From: Utricularia gibba
Lineage: Eukaryota > Streptophyta > Magnoliopsida > Lamiales > Lentibulariaceae
Direction: 5' to 3'
Assembly (NCBI GenBank): GCA_002189035.1
Contig: NEEC01000002.1
Location: 3,038,001 to 3,102,000, forward strand
DNA length: 64,000 nt
The translations under genes and the position numbers were made by a program. Under the pieces are notes generated by a model, which saw only the letters and a list, made by a program, of their open reading frames with translations, searched no databases and was not told the DNA's origin. Positions 1-12,402 of this stretch are shown here, one piece after another (position 1 is the stretch's first letter; each line of letters begins with the position of its first letter).

Positions 1-110
1 CATCAAGCAATTAGACATTCAATTTCATCCAATTCTGAAAAATCATCTTCATCATCTTCATCTTCATCAAAATTCTGTTCGTAATCCGGATCTCATTCTA
101 CTTGATACGA

Positions 111-355
111 GTGTATGCATGACAAAGATACACGATCGTGATTTACCCATCAACCATGCCCATGCATATACCCGATGACTGTATGTACATCACAAAACTA
201 CGCGAGAGTGATTTATGGGTAAATCATGCCCGTGAGCATACTCGACAGCCACATATACATTACAAACCAACCACACGGGCGTGTCACGCCTGTGGATGCG
301 TGCATACATCACAAAGCCACACGGGCGTGATACATAAACAACGGCCGTGTGGTTC
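111..355. repeat. GC-richer degenerate tandem repeat (LTR- or satellite-like)
   Basis: About three and a half degenerate units, each roughly 50-70 bp, share a 'catcacaaa' core followed by a 'cacgggcgtg' or 'gcgagagtg' block. Copies can be seen near 111, 182, 250 and 302. The block is much richer in GC than the AT-rich sequence to its right. Motifs such as 'cacgggcgtg' next to 'cacgcctgtgg' are common in plant LTR and satellite sequence, so this may be the eroded edge of a retroelement lying mostly outside the window. The short open frame across it has no recognisable domain. Confidence 0.5.
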
Positions 356-2794
356 AGTTGTCTATGCATATATAGTTTAATTGATATATTTTAATTAATA
401 AATTTATGGATCAAGCGTTAGATTTCAATTTAATGATAAATTGTGTATTTTTATAAAATTTAAATTAATTAAAATTTTGAAAGTTCAATTAATTTACATT
501 AATTTTAATTTTTATATCAATAAGAATATAAAATCAAAATATCAATTATATATATATTTACAATTTTTATTGTAGTATATATGATATATTAAAATTTTAT
601 AACATAATTTTTTAATTATTATCAATATCATTTTTTATATTGATAAATGAATAAAATATACTAATTTTATTTATCATAAATTAAAAAAAGAAATATATGT
701 AAATTTCTCATACATTTATGTACAATGTATAGATTTCTATATATATTTTTTGATAATAGGTATAATTCTAACAGATTTGAAAAAAAATAGTGGAAAGAAT
801 GAGATTAAATGAAATTAATATATATAATTTTAACAAGTAGTTTGCAAAATACATAATGTTTTACAAACTATTTTCTAAATATATGATGTTTTATAAAATA
901 TAAACCAAAACAGTTTTATAAATTAATACTAATATTTATAATGAAATTTCGTTTATTAACATTAAATTTATATTTGTATATAATAGATAAAAAATATTTA
1001 TTTTGATAATTATTATAATACCATAATTTATACTTACTCATATAAAGAAATGAAATATAATTTTTTTAGTAAAGATACTTGTGATATTTTTGAAAATATT
1101 TTCAATTAATTGATGAAAATTGAATATTAATCTATTGAAAAATGAAGAAAACCTTTAAAATGCTAATAATTTGAAAAGTAATTTATCTTTTAATATTTTT
1201 TGATATTCCAAATCAACAGTTTTTAATATTTTATATAATATTAAATTAAATATTACATATATTTTTATATATTACAATTATATAAAAAACCTTTGTAAAT
1301 TTTTAATTTATAAATTATATGTATTTTACAAATAGTTTAGAAAATATCATAATTTTGTAAACTATTTGTAAAATATCGGGTATTTTCCAAATGAGTTTCT
1401 ATAACTATATGGACAAATCCACCCAATCTAGAAGAAGTATGTTGGGCTAACCATGAAAATCGACACAGAAGGGTGTACTTCAATGCTCAGATCGTTGATA
1501 GTCAAAGTAGAATAAGATCTACTTCGATTATCAAATGTCGTTGCAATAGCATGCAATGTAAGCAGATAAATTTTGGACGTATGCTCAAAATTCATATAAT
1601 TCAGTATATTATAATCATTTATTCTCTTTTACATCAGTGTGTAAAATTACATATTTAGAGAATTTACGTTTAACTTATTTAAAATATTCAACATATTCTC
1701 CTTTAACATGTATATTCAAATTAATAACAACGTAAATACTTGGATTGAACATTATCGTTAGTTTAACTATCACTTCTATATATTTTTATCAAGAGTATTT
1801 ATCAAGATACAACAGTCAACAAGCAATAATTCATATGGTACTTGACATGAGATGTTAGAATAAACATATGGAGGTTTATAAGATGAGTAGAATGAACTTT
1901 TGACATTGACACATGCATAATATTTTATATATGCCAAGATAGTTTAGATTACTTTATTAAAATTCTTTGATTTAAGGTTTTATTATATCTTATATATTAT
2001 CATCTTAAATTTTTACTATTTAAGTTCATTGAAATATGTAAGTTGAAAAAATGATGGTCTACGTCAATCATGTATGAAAGATTATGAATAATCAAGATAA
2101 GATTCATTATTTCAGATAAATTGAGATAAGATTTTTGATTTTCTAATTGTTTTGTTGGATAAATTTTTGATTAAGGTAACGAGATAAAAGAATGGAATTA
2201 TAGGTTCTAATTAGAAATATATCCACTATCAACAAATTAGTTTATAAATCTACCTATTATATGTATAATTGTCCAAAAGATATATTTATTTATTTATATT
2301 TTTTTAATTTATAACAACTAAAATTGTTGTATTTTTTATTTTTGTTACATTCTATTTCTGAATATTATCTTCTATTTTATGTACATTAACACCAACATAA
2401 AAAAAAAAAAAAACCTTCATCTCGTTTGTGAATATATTAAAAGGAGCACAAATCATGAAATAATGTTTACTAGCAAACTACTACTTTTATTGATGAATAT
2501 GTCCGCATGCACATAAATGCTTATCAATTTCCAATCTGTAGCATCACATTTTTTAAATAATTAATTGAAACAGCAAAATCAAATCAAACTAATTTCTTAA
2601 ATATAATATATAATATTATATTGATAAAAGATTAAAATAAATTAATTTTATTTGATATAAATTAACACAAAATAAAAAAATAAAATAGATTTCTCACATA
2701 ATTATATATAGTAAGTAGATTTGTAAATTGATTTTTTGATAGTGTGTATCTTTTTAATAAACTAACTCAATACGTATTGATTCTCGATAATTTT
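356..2794. other. AT-rich intergenic sequence, no gene seen
   Basis: The sequence is strongly AT-rich and has no supported coding exon. Between about 838 and 1400, related motifs of the type 'gtaaactatttgtaaaata' occur in opposite orientations near 838-905 and 1318-1385. This suggests a degenerate non-autonomous DNA element. A 13-base A run lies at about 2400. Nothing else is recognised. Confidence 0.6.
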
Positions 2795-3446
2795 GAAAAG
2801 TACCCATTATCATAAAATATTTTTATAAAATTACTTGTTTTGTGTATTTGTGTGTATTGTGTGTATGTGAATATATGAAATTAATCATTTTTTTAATGTG
2901 TATGTAAATATTGTATTATAAATATTATAATTTGTATTTTTATAATAGTTAATAACAGTTTTCAGTACAATGTTTTTATTGAAAATCATCACCTAAAACC
3001 AACTTGTTTTTATAATAAATAATTTTTAAATGATGTTAATACTAATAATATGGATTTCATAAAATCAAAATGATTTCATATTTAAAATCAACTCGTTTTT
3101 ATAATAAATAATAATTTTTAAATAATTTTAATACTAATAATATATATTTCATAAGTTCAAAATAATTTCTTACCTAAAACCAACTCATTTCTATAATAAA
3201 CAATATTTTTTAAATAATTTTTATATTAATAATATATATGTTATAAGATCAAAATAATTTCTGAAAAAATATAAAAAATTGTTTACTGAAAATCATTATT
3301 AATTATTATAAAAATATAAATTATAATATTTATAATACAATATTTACATATATATTAAAAAATGGATAATTTCGTAAATTTACATATACACATTATACAC
3401 AATAGATAATTTTATAACTATATTTTATGACACTATGTACTTTTCC
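2795..3446. mobile_element. Non-autonomous DNA transposon (MITE-like) with long terminal inverted repeats
   Basis: The left end (about 2795-2970, starting 'gaaaagtac') and the right end (about 3275-3446, ending 'gtacttttcc') are reverse complements of each other over roughly 170 bp, with small gaps. Shared blocks include 'gtaaatattgtattataaat' and its complement. Between the arms lie three tandem copies of an AT-rich unit of about 90 bp, anchored by 'ccaact' or 'tcaact' at 2999, 3088 and 3180. There is no coding capacity. The length of about 650 bp and the long arms resemble Mutator-type MITEs, but no clean 9-bp target duplication was found, so the superfamily is open. Confidence 0.75.
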
Positions 3447-4741
3447 AATTGATACTTTACTCCTTTGTATCATGCTTCGAAAAGAGTCTTCCAATGAGAA
3501 CCTCTAGTTCACCATGCGTGCCCAAAATAATCCTTTCCCACAACCATCACTCATCGTTGGAATTAATCGTCTTCCTCACTTTTAGTTTGTAGTTAGCTAA
3601 CCCTAAAGAAAGAAGACTAAAAGAGGAGAAAAGAAACTTGAGAAAAGGTAAAATAATTCTCAATGATTTTAGTTAACAACGGTTAATTTCTTACAAAAGA
3701 GCTTAATTTAAGATTAGCTTGACAAAAGTTGTTATACTTACAAATTTTAAATAAGGGTTGAATTGAATTAGGATATTGAGTTATTCCCTTTTTGGACTTC
3801 TTTAAAAGATAATAGTCTTCTTTTTTGGATCATTCTTTTTTAGTTTCTTCTTAGTTAAGCTCGTAAGATCAGTGGGGGAAGAGGGGGAAAAACCTCTCAA
3901 GGAGAAAAAACTTGTCCCCAAGGGTTAAATTGAGCAAACTTTTTTTTGTAGTCAAGTAAAATTTTCCCAAATAGATGAAGAGGAAATTTGCCATTTCTAA
4001 TGTTAAAAGAAAATTTGTTAATTTAATGTAATTCTATTTTTTTTATGTTTCAATTTTTTGTTGTTTATAAAAAAATCGTTTCATTGTTTTTAACAATACA
4101 TATCAATTTAAATATTTAAATTAATGATCATACATATGCTAAGTTTGAGATTTTAATTGAATTACTTTATTTTATTAAAATTCAAAATATTAACAAAATA
4201 TATTATGTAAATAAAACTATAATATATTTATTTACTTAAAATATTATATTCATTAATTTAAAGTTAACTTATGTTACAAAACATTATAATTAATTAAATT
4301 ATTTATTTATTTTATTTTCATTCGCATACATTATATTATATTGTTTTAAATAAATTTTTTTTTTCCAATTAAAGCATTTTTTAACTAATTTTATTTTCAA
4401 TTAAATAATTCAAAATTGAATTTGAATTATTCTGATATCCATTTGTATGCCAGAATAATTTTTGACATTATACTTAAACAAAAAATCAACAGTAAAAAAA
4501 TAAGATAAATTATCAATATATATATATTATTACAAATATTTAAAAAAATTAATTCAAAAGTGAGGTATTATGTCAATTTAATACAGAACGAGAGGTATTT
4601 TACTAATTAACTTGAAAGTCACCGCCTTCGTGTAACCTTCAACGAACTCCTGCATCAAAGCATATCACAAAGGCACATATAATTTCAATCAATCTGCATA
4701 AAGATAAAAAAATTAGAAACTGGAGAACGAAAAATCAATAC
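3447..4741. other. AT-rich intergenic sequence downstream of the TEX10-like gene
   Basis: No coding exon is supported here. The stretch is AT-rich apart from a slightly GC-richer part at 3470-3620. The final 100-150 bp should hold the 3' untranslated region of the minus-strand gene that ends at 4742. No repeat structure stands out. Confidence 0.6.
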
Positions 4742-7700
4742 TCACGATGTGACATCAATCAAGTAGTCAGGAAGGGCATTGCTGATCATGTGCATGCTCT
4801 CGGCTGAAAGCCACGTTGGTTTTGAGTCTAATGCAAGGAGCAATCTCAACAACGCACATTTATTGTGCACAGGTATTTTACTGCACTGCACAGAAAACAA
4901 GAATATTTTAATCCAATTTCAATTTAACTTTAACTATGAAACTACAGAATCAAAAATAGAAAACGGCCAACTATTGGGAAATAAAGGTCAACACAATAAG
5001 GCACAATATAGGATGTACCATTTGATGAACAATTGCCTTCTCCAGCATCTTGAAAAGAAAACTATTGCCACCAATTACAGAACAATGTGAGCAGACATCG
5101 CGGGTAATACACTTAAAAGCTACCAATTTTGCTGCTGCATCGGGGCAATCACCTGCACAACAAATAAAAAGGAGACGATAACTAAACCCAAATCATCAAG
5201 ATTTCTGCCTGCAGTAGCAGAACATGAAAAAGCAGACTGCTGAGAAGCCCAATTACCAGAAGGAACGTGGAACTGAGAGAGTAGAGTGACTAGAAAACTT
5301 AGGTAATCTCCAACTTCAATGTGGCCAGCTCTAAAAGCTGATTGCATCACCTCCAAGATAAGTAATACCACACGAATTTGAATATCATTACCTGCGGGAA
5401 AGTGACAAACAAGATTTCACAAATACTTCGAAATTTATGGTGACAGCCTCCAAAGAGAGATGCTTATGTATGATTCTTACATAAACAGCACAGCGTCAAT
5501 GACTTCAACAGAATACGATTAATGGGGGAAAAATAATAGAGGCAATAAACAGCAAGTTCTTGAACATCAGGAGGAAGGCTTCTGAATGGACCATAGCATG
5601 TTCCTGTATTGGACATCAAAAAATGAGAAAGTGCAACAATGAGAACGAATGATGTGAGTAAACGCAATCTTTGTTTCCCACCCTTATCCAACTCAATGCT
5701 GAAGAATCGGCTATAATTGTCACTCATCCTATCAATATCCAATGAAAAAACCGATGCAGCTTGTAGTGACCGCAGCTGAAGGCATAGCACTTTCTGCAGA
5801 AATAACGATAGATAATGACTCTTGGTTAACTGCAAACATATGATACACGATCCAGAAGATGGGAAAATGCCTAAAATTTGAAATAAAAAAATAAAACCTT
5901 GAAACACAATGGATCTTTGACATCTAAGGAAACTAACAGCGAAGGAAACTCTTGCAACCAATCTCGAACTTCAGTATCAAGTGACCCAGAAGAAGATTCC
6001 CATCTTTCCTGATTAAGAGCGATAATTTGTCAAGAATGGCATGAAACAATCCCATTAAAAAGAGGGTCAACCAAAAAACTAATGGAAAAACTGTTAAAGT
6101 CAAATCTTACAGGGGAAAGCATTTCTGTAATTGCAGAAACGCAAGCTAATCTTAGTGATGATTCTGAACTGGAGTTCCCGAGTGCATTAGTGAGAGCCTG
6201 GAAAATGAGAAAGAACTCATGCTCAGTGGGAGACTGATGAAACCCACAAATGTGGGAATATAAAATTTCAGACACTTAGTAAGAGCATAATAATGCACCC
6301 GGAAAATGCAGCATCTCGTGTCAAAAGATTTTTGAATAGTTAGTTTTGAAATGTGAGGTATGAGTGGTAGCACAATTTTCTGTTGAAGATGGTTCCCAGA
6401 TCCAATCTGCCAGAAATGGTATATCATAAGCAGATCATGGATAAAAAAAGATCAATAACAAATTGCATACTACTGCACATCACAGCCGATAACAATAAAC
6501 AAAATCAAGAAATGAACCCAGAAATTTGTTGACAATGGATCCACCTTTGTAGGCAGTTCGATCTTGATAAACTCAAATAATTTTCCCACTAGACCAGAAG
6601 GAAAGTTGTCCCAGTTCCGGAACAGCAAAAAAGTTTCAACAATCACAGTATTTAACATGAAGACAGAGTCATCCTGCAAGAACAAGTTTAGCAACATTAG
6701 AAACTCAAATAATCACAAAAAGATAGGAAAAATAATGGATAGAGAGAATGGTTTTAACAAAAAAGTTAATGTCCATTTAAATGCTTAGCAAAACAGAAAA
6801 TATCCTGTAAAAATGAGACAAAAGATGCAGTAAAATACAGGCACAATTTAGAGAAAGAATAGACATATTAAGGTGCAAATTTAGATACCTCCACCGAACG
6901 CCAATGACTCGTGTTGAGGGGAAACACTTCCCATAACTTCTTCAACATCAAAAAAATTAATAGATCAGGAGAAACAACATCAGGTTTCTGATAATTGTAA
7001 AACTCCTGATTTTGTTCACGATCATATGCAACGTAAACCAAATATCTGGTCGTTAGAGCAATGCATTTTAATACAACATGCATACACGTGAAAGACTGCC
7101 CATCTGTTGGTGTTCCATTCTGTATGACTTCAAAACAGCGAACAAGAGTGGGCAAAAACTCCTTCAACAGCACACCAATATCAGTGGGCTCTGTAAACGA
7201 ACAAAAAAGCACTGTAGATAATTAGACAATGTCTTCATTGCAACCCAAAAGATCAAAGGATCGACAGGCAAACCATTTGTTTCAGAGGAAACCTCCCATT
7301 CACTAGCATCATTATGGGTCACTTGATATTGATGCTGTAAAAAATAGACAAGTAATTTACACACATAATTTTGAAAACACCCTAGATGATCAGTGTTGCA
7401 ACGAATTCAAGAAGTTTATCACAAAACCCAAACAAATGATGACATCCCAGAACTCTGCTTTCTGTAAAACTCCCATTTTTTCATATGCAAGAAAAAAGAT
7501 AATTGAAGGAAAACATAACATAAAGTGGAAAAAAACGCTTTCAAATGTGTACTATGAAGACATGAAAACTAGGCATCATATTCACTTCAAGGAAGTAGAA
7601 AAATAGACAAAATATTTTCTTGAAAGAGAAAATGAAGATGCATCACTCAATCGAGTACATTTTCATCTGCTGATGCATCACTTTCATTATATGGCAAGAG

Positions 7701-9133
7701 TTTGAGGCATTGTAGCAATCCAGCAAGTATTCTACTTGTGTCCTCTAATAACTGGCTCTTCAGCAAAGCCTCCCCATAGTTTCCAAGAATCTGCAAACAT
7801 TTTCTTAGTATTGTAGGATAAGCACATTGAACAGAAAGCATCTTCATAACAGTTTCTTTCAAGTGGAAGTGACGTAGAAAGACACTAATCATCTGGACAC
7901 ATAATTAAGCATACCGGCTTTGCATAAGCTGAAAATGAGAAGGGGAAAAACTGGACAACGAGATCCAAAAAGTTGAATGCTGACAATCGCACGGCACTGG
8001 CTTGGTGAGTCATAGCATTAAATATGTATGCCATCAATAAAGAAACCAATTGCCTTGGCAGTTCCTGTAACATGAAGAAAAAAAACAACTAAAGAGTTTG
8101 CATAATGAATCTGAATGCATCATCCACTCAAAGCAAAACGTGTACTTTGAGTTGAGATCAAAGTAAAAAAGCACACATAATAACATAGAGGAAAATACAC
8201 TTAACTTTTAGTCAACCAAGTAATATTATACCATGCATAGGACATACCAACTTTGTACAAAAACGTGATGCGCGCTAACATCGTGCTAGAGCAGAAAAGT
8301 CTAGTTAATCCTAAATGTGATGTATACCTTTGCACATTTCGGGAAAACATACTGAAAAAGTCTGTACAATTCTTCCCTGACCATATGATTATCATCACGG
8401 ATGCGTTCTCGTAACTTTTCTATAATAGCAATTTTATGCAACTCCAACTCGTCTGGGTGCTCGAGCAGTATCTCTTTTATACCAAGCAATGCATCTGAAC
8501 AACAAAAAAAATTGCTGTTACAGCAATGGTATAGTCAACGATACTAGTGTGCACTCCCACATTGGAAAAAACCACCCAAACAAAAATAAATCGATAAACT
8601 CAAAACATAATGTTCTTTTTTTCATTGGCCACCCCCAGCGCATTACCCAAAGAAAAATCAGGATATTTCATAAAGTGTCATGATATATATGAACAGATCC
8701 TCCCCATTTTGTTTTAGCATTCGAAAACAGGGGTTTTACAACTGTTAAGCCGTTCGAGATGTGAAGCTCACTAAAATCCTCAAACTGCACAAGAATTACA
8801 AACCCTTTCTGACTTTGGCATTGTTATGGTTTGTGTGCTGAAGCAGTTCCTTCAGTGTCAACCCCTTCCTACTCAACGCTAACCCTTCTCTTTGGGACAC
8901 AATGCTCTGCTCTGGTAAAACGATTGCTTTAGATTTTATGTCGGTGTTTGTAGCATTCTTGGGAGGCGGCAACTTCCTTCCAATTTTCCTCTTGTATTTC
9001 TACATTGAAAAAAAATAACAAGAGCATCAACCAACAAAATGCCGTAACTTAGAAAATCAACTTGTCAGAACTATACCTTGAAATCTACACCTCCTTTTTT
9101 GGGCTTTTTCGGCTGAGACTTGAGCTTCACCAT
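4742..9133 (-). CDS. TEX10/Ipi1-like pre-60S ribosome biogenesis protein (14 exons, one apparent frameshift)
   Basis: Ipi1/TEX10 is part of the nuclear Rix1 complex, which acts in ITS2 processing and maturation of the 60S precursor. The exons I read, in coding order, are 9077-9133, 8804-8999, 8328-8494, 7915-8064, 7659-7790, 6889-7334, 6545-6673, 6299-6406, 6111-6197, 5898-6008, 5481-5793, 5257-5391, 5019-5152 and 4742-4885. All have GT/AG borders and reading phase agrees between exons. The protein would be about 769 residues. The basic N-terminus (MVKLKSQPKKPKK) and the following helical stretch with 'LLGIKEILLEHPDELE' are typical of the family; the rest resembles ARM/HEAT-like helices. Exon 6 is 446 nt, which is one base short of an in-phase exon. 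Its frame breaks at a run of six A (plus strand) at 7203-7208. The start is the first ATG ahead of the conserved N-terminus. Identity is confident; borders are by eye. Confidence 0.85.
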
Positions 9134-11554
9134 CGTCGGCTGCTGTAGTGGTTAGTAAAGAAGGTAAACTTCCGCAAATGAGTTCTCCAACCCAGCGCTT
9201 AATAGACTAAACAGAACAATTTCACTAATGAACGAACACCAAGCCCACAGAGTTGCATCTAGAGAACAATACATCAACAAAAGTTTCAGCAACTGCTATA
9301 CAAGACAGGATTAAACCCATAAGAACACGACTTGTCTTATGGCTCTTAGGAACGAAACAGAAAACGAAAAGATCCCAGGATTGTTGTTGCTCCCAACTAA
9401 AAGGAGGCGTTGGTACTCCAGCCCAAAGCGCTGGAACTCAATTTCCAGAAAAACAGAAGTTGCCTTCCTCCTTGCCGCCCCGTGACGGCGAAACCGTTAT
9501 CTGTTGGGCCTGCCCGCATGGGCCATGTTTGCACTACCAAGTGTGTTATTGGTTTACTATGCTTTTTTATGAGTCTCAATTGAGTCTTTATTATAATTTA
9601 TGTATGATTTTCATTCTCAAGTTGCGTTCTATCGCCCCAAATCCCGGTATGGTCAGTGGTGAAAATATCAGATAGAAAATAAATTAAAAATGAGAGCATT
9701 GATTGAAAATACTTATTTAGATACATTTCATCCTAATTTGTCTACGAGACGTTAGGAGTATGAGTTAATATCCAATATGAAGAAATATGGATAAATCCCA
9801 GAAAGAAAAATGGCTTTAGGTGAGCAGTCAATCATACTCTAAGACTTGAAAGAAGATATCATATAGATAATAAAAGTAGCACTATTTTGATTATAATACC
9901 ATCAAAATTTACATAACCAAGAATTGGAGTTTACAATATTCAACAACATGAGGTTAAAGTTTGAGTAAGGATGTGTATCATTTAGTATAAATAGATGTAC
10001 ATATGAAGCTTAATAAAGAAAAGGATACTTTTAAGATTCAAAATGTATAAATGAAAAAATATTTTTTGAAGCGTAACATAATGCTATTTTTAAATTTTTT
10101 TTAATAAATATTCGAAAACAAATTGAAAGATTGTGATTATTCGAAAACTGATGAAATAATATTTATTGGAAGTTGAATGTTTCATTTCATTTTAAAAAAT
10201 AAAATCTGAATATAAATGAAAAAATGAAGATTATATTTTTTACTTATATATTTCAAAAACTTCCATTAAAGGAATCTAAATTTGGAACTCGTTTTACATA
10301 TTTTCGTCTCAATTGCACAATCATTTTAAATTTTTTAAATTCTGGAAAATCTAATTGATTTATTTTTATTAATGCTTTCAGACACGTAGTATTAAATTGT
10401 CCTTTTAAAAATATACTTCTAGAAATATATAAAAATTATATCTTCTAAATTCAGTTCTTATATTTTTTACAAATATAGTATAAGAAATTTTAATTGTTTT
10501 TATTTTCTTTTTAATGAAATAAAATATTTAATAATAATAATTTATGGTATTTTGACATTTAATTATGCACTATATAATTATTTTATACTAAGTTTAAAAA
10601 ATAAAAAAATCATATATTCATTTCATAAAATAATGTATTTAAATCTTTTTTTATATTTTTTATATAAAATATTGTCTTTTTTTAAACAAAAAACCCATAA
10701 TGATATATATTATAGAAGTGGCTAATTTTCTTAAAGACCATCGACAGCGTTTCGGATGCTATTATTTAGCACTTTTTCACTTCACATTAATTGAATGTGT
10801 TATCTGGTTTTCGATTTTAGATCAATTTTTTTAACATTAATTCTAATTAATGGTTGAAAAATAAAAGAAAATTATAAACAGATGTCACAATTTGAAAAAA
10901 AAAAAAAAGAAAACTCAGGGATAGTGTACACCTGAAAACAAATATTGAGAAGGTTTGAAAAAGGTTACAAGAATTCTTCTTGTTGAAATCTTTAATCAAA
11001 AGATGATGATTCAAATATTTTTCTATTTTTTATATAATTATGGAAATAAGATGTGTTTGGTTATGTTATTAAATCCTTATAATACTATCTTATTCTAAAT
11101 TATTGATATTTTTATTTTTCGGAGCTAGATGTGTTGGGAATTAATTTGCATATAAAATATGGATTTTGTAAACCTTGATATATTTGTATGATATGAGATT
11201 TTGTAAATGTTTTTTAAATAAAAGAATTATCAAGTAATTATATTATTTTAAATAAAAATGATGATTAAAATAATTTTTTGGAGTAATAATGTCTTTTTAT
11301 TCATGAATCAACAAAGTATATTTATTTTTTAATAAATACTTTTTTTTGCATTTTTTCTTTCATGCGCATGTGGAAGTTCGCCCACAACAATTAAGAGTAT
11401 TGCTCATTAAAGGATGTGATATATTTGTCGACGTGGTCACATGTGTTTCTGGTAAGCATAAGAGCGAAATAGGAACCAAATTAAACCCTAATTTGTAAAC
11501 AATTAAGAATAATCAAATCATTACACTGGCAGATTGACATGGAGGGAGCTGCCT
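9134..11554. other. Upstream region of the TEX10-like gene, then AT-rich intergenic DNA
   Basis: The first 500 bp or so next to 9133 should carry the promoter and 5' UTR of the minus-strand gene and are moderately GC-rich (9390-9540). The rest is AT-rich. An open frame at 9253-9675 shows no family similarity and is probably fortuitous. From about 11340 the sequence approaches the 3' end of the minus-strand DUF1639 gene. No repeat family is recognised. Confidence 0.5.
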
Positions 11555-12402
11555 TCATTTTCTTTTGGTTTTTGTGCTTTTTCTGTTTGATCTCGGAGTT
11601 GCAGGAGCTTCAGGGACTGCGTACATGTCTGCTGTGATCTCTGTCAGCCAGGATCCTGGAAATAACTGCTGCAACGGAATTCAGGGGTGAAGTATCAGAA
11701 TACGAGTAAATAATTATTGATCGGAGAAGAAGGGCGATTGGGGGGCGGAGAGGTTACATCTAATGAGTTCTGAACGGTTTTGGATCTTTTCTTGGGCCGG
11801 CGAGACGGCCGTCGACCAAATATTGCGATGAAATCCTCTTCGATTTCTGGCTTCGAAAGCGGAATTGAGAATCTCGCTCGTTTCCTCTTATCGCACATCG
11901 CCGCCGCGCCGTTGCAATAATTCCTATCGGATGGCGATTTGTGGATGGTGGCTACTGCCGTCGTGTCCGGAGACTGCATCGGGGGGATTACAGAGCCAGT
12001 TACCGGCGAATCCTTTCCGAATCCGTTGCCACCGACACTTCCACGGGCAATCACTGATGCAGCCCGCCTCGGTCTCAAGTCCCGCGATGGCGACGGCGGC
12101 GGAGGCAGAGAAGTTTGATTTAAGCCTGCGTTCCAAATCGCGTCCCTCATTTTATCCGCCGCAATCTGCAGATCGTGAATCACTTTCATTCTCATCGCCT
12201 CAATCCCATTCTCGTCCTCGTCGCCGATTCCCACTTCCGGCGATCCAACGAGGACACCCTCGGAATCCAGGTTCCGGGGCCGTCGCGTGAGATGATCGGG
12301 CAAACCATGACCCCTCCTCCGGTGGCGATGACTTCCCCAGCCCACGTTACACGTCGGCGTGAAATTCCGCAACACTTTCCATCTTCCTTCCTCCAGAGCC
12401 AT
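11555..12402 (-). CDS. DUF1639 family protein (two exons)
   Basis: A plant-specific protein of unknown function with a C-terminal DUF1639 domain. Exon 1 is 11758-12402 and exon 2 is 11555-11668; they join in phase 0 across an 89-nt GT/AG intron. The product is 252 residues. Exon 1 ends in the family block 'FSIPLSKPEIEEDF' followed by a basic 'RRPSRRPKKRSKTVQ' stretch. Exon 2 supplies the family's closing 'LFPGSWLTEIT', which confirms the splice. I chose the ATG at 12402 (MALEEGRWKVL). The longer frame to 12453 begins at TTG, and 'KVLRNFTP' near the start resembles the N-terminal motif of relatives. The middle is low-complexity, rich in Pro, Ser and Arg. The basic patch suggests nucleic-acid binding or nuclear location, but that is inference. 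Confidence 0.85.

Noticed and set aside
4779-5090. 103-codon plus-strand open frame
   Set aside because: It overlaps the last two exons of the TEX10-like gene in antisense and has no family similarity.
7192-7213. 22-nt GT..AG intron in TEX10-like exon 6
   Set aside because: Too short for plant splicing; a one-base deletion in the A6 run explains the frame change better.
7893-7914. 22-nt GT..AG intron following TEX10-like exon 4
   Set aside because: Too short, and the conserved protein resumes at the exon starting at 7790 with a normal intron in correct phase.
9253-9675. 140-codon open frame upstream of the TEX10-like gene
   Set aside because: No recognisable domain, mixed composition, and it lies in the promoter/leader region of the minus-strand gene.
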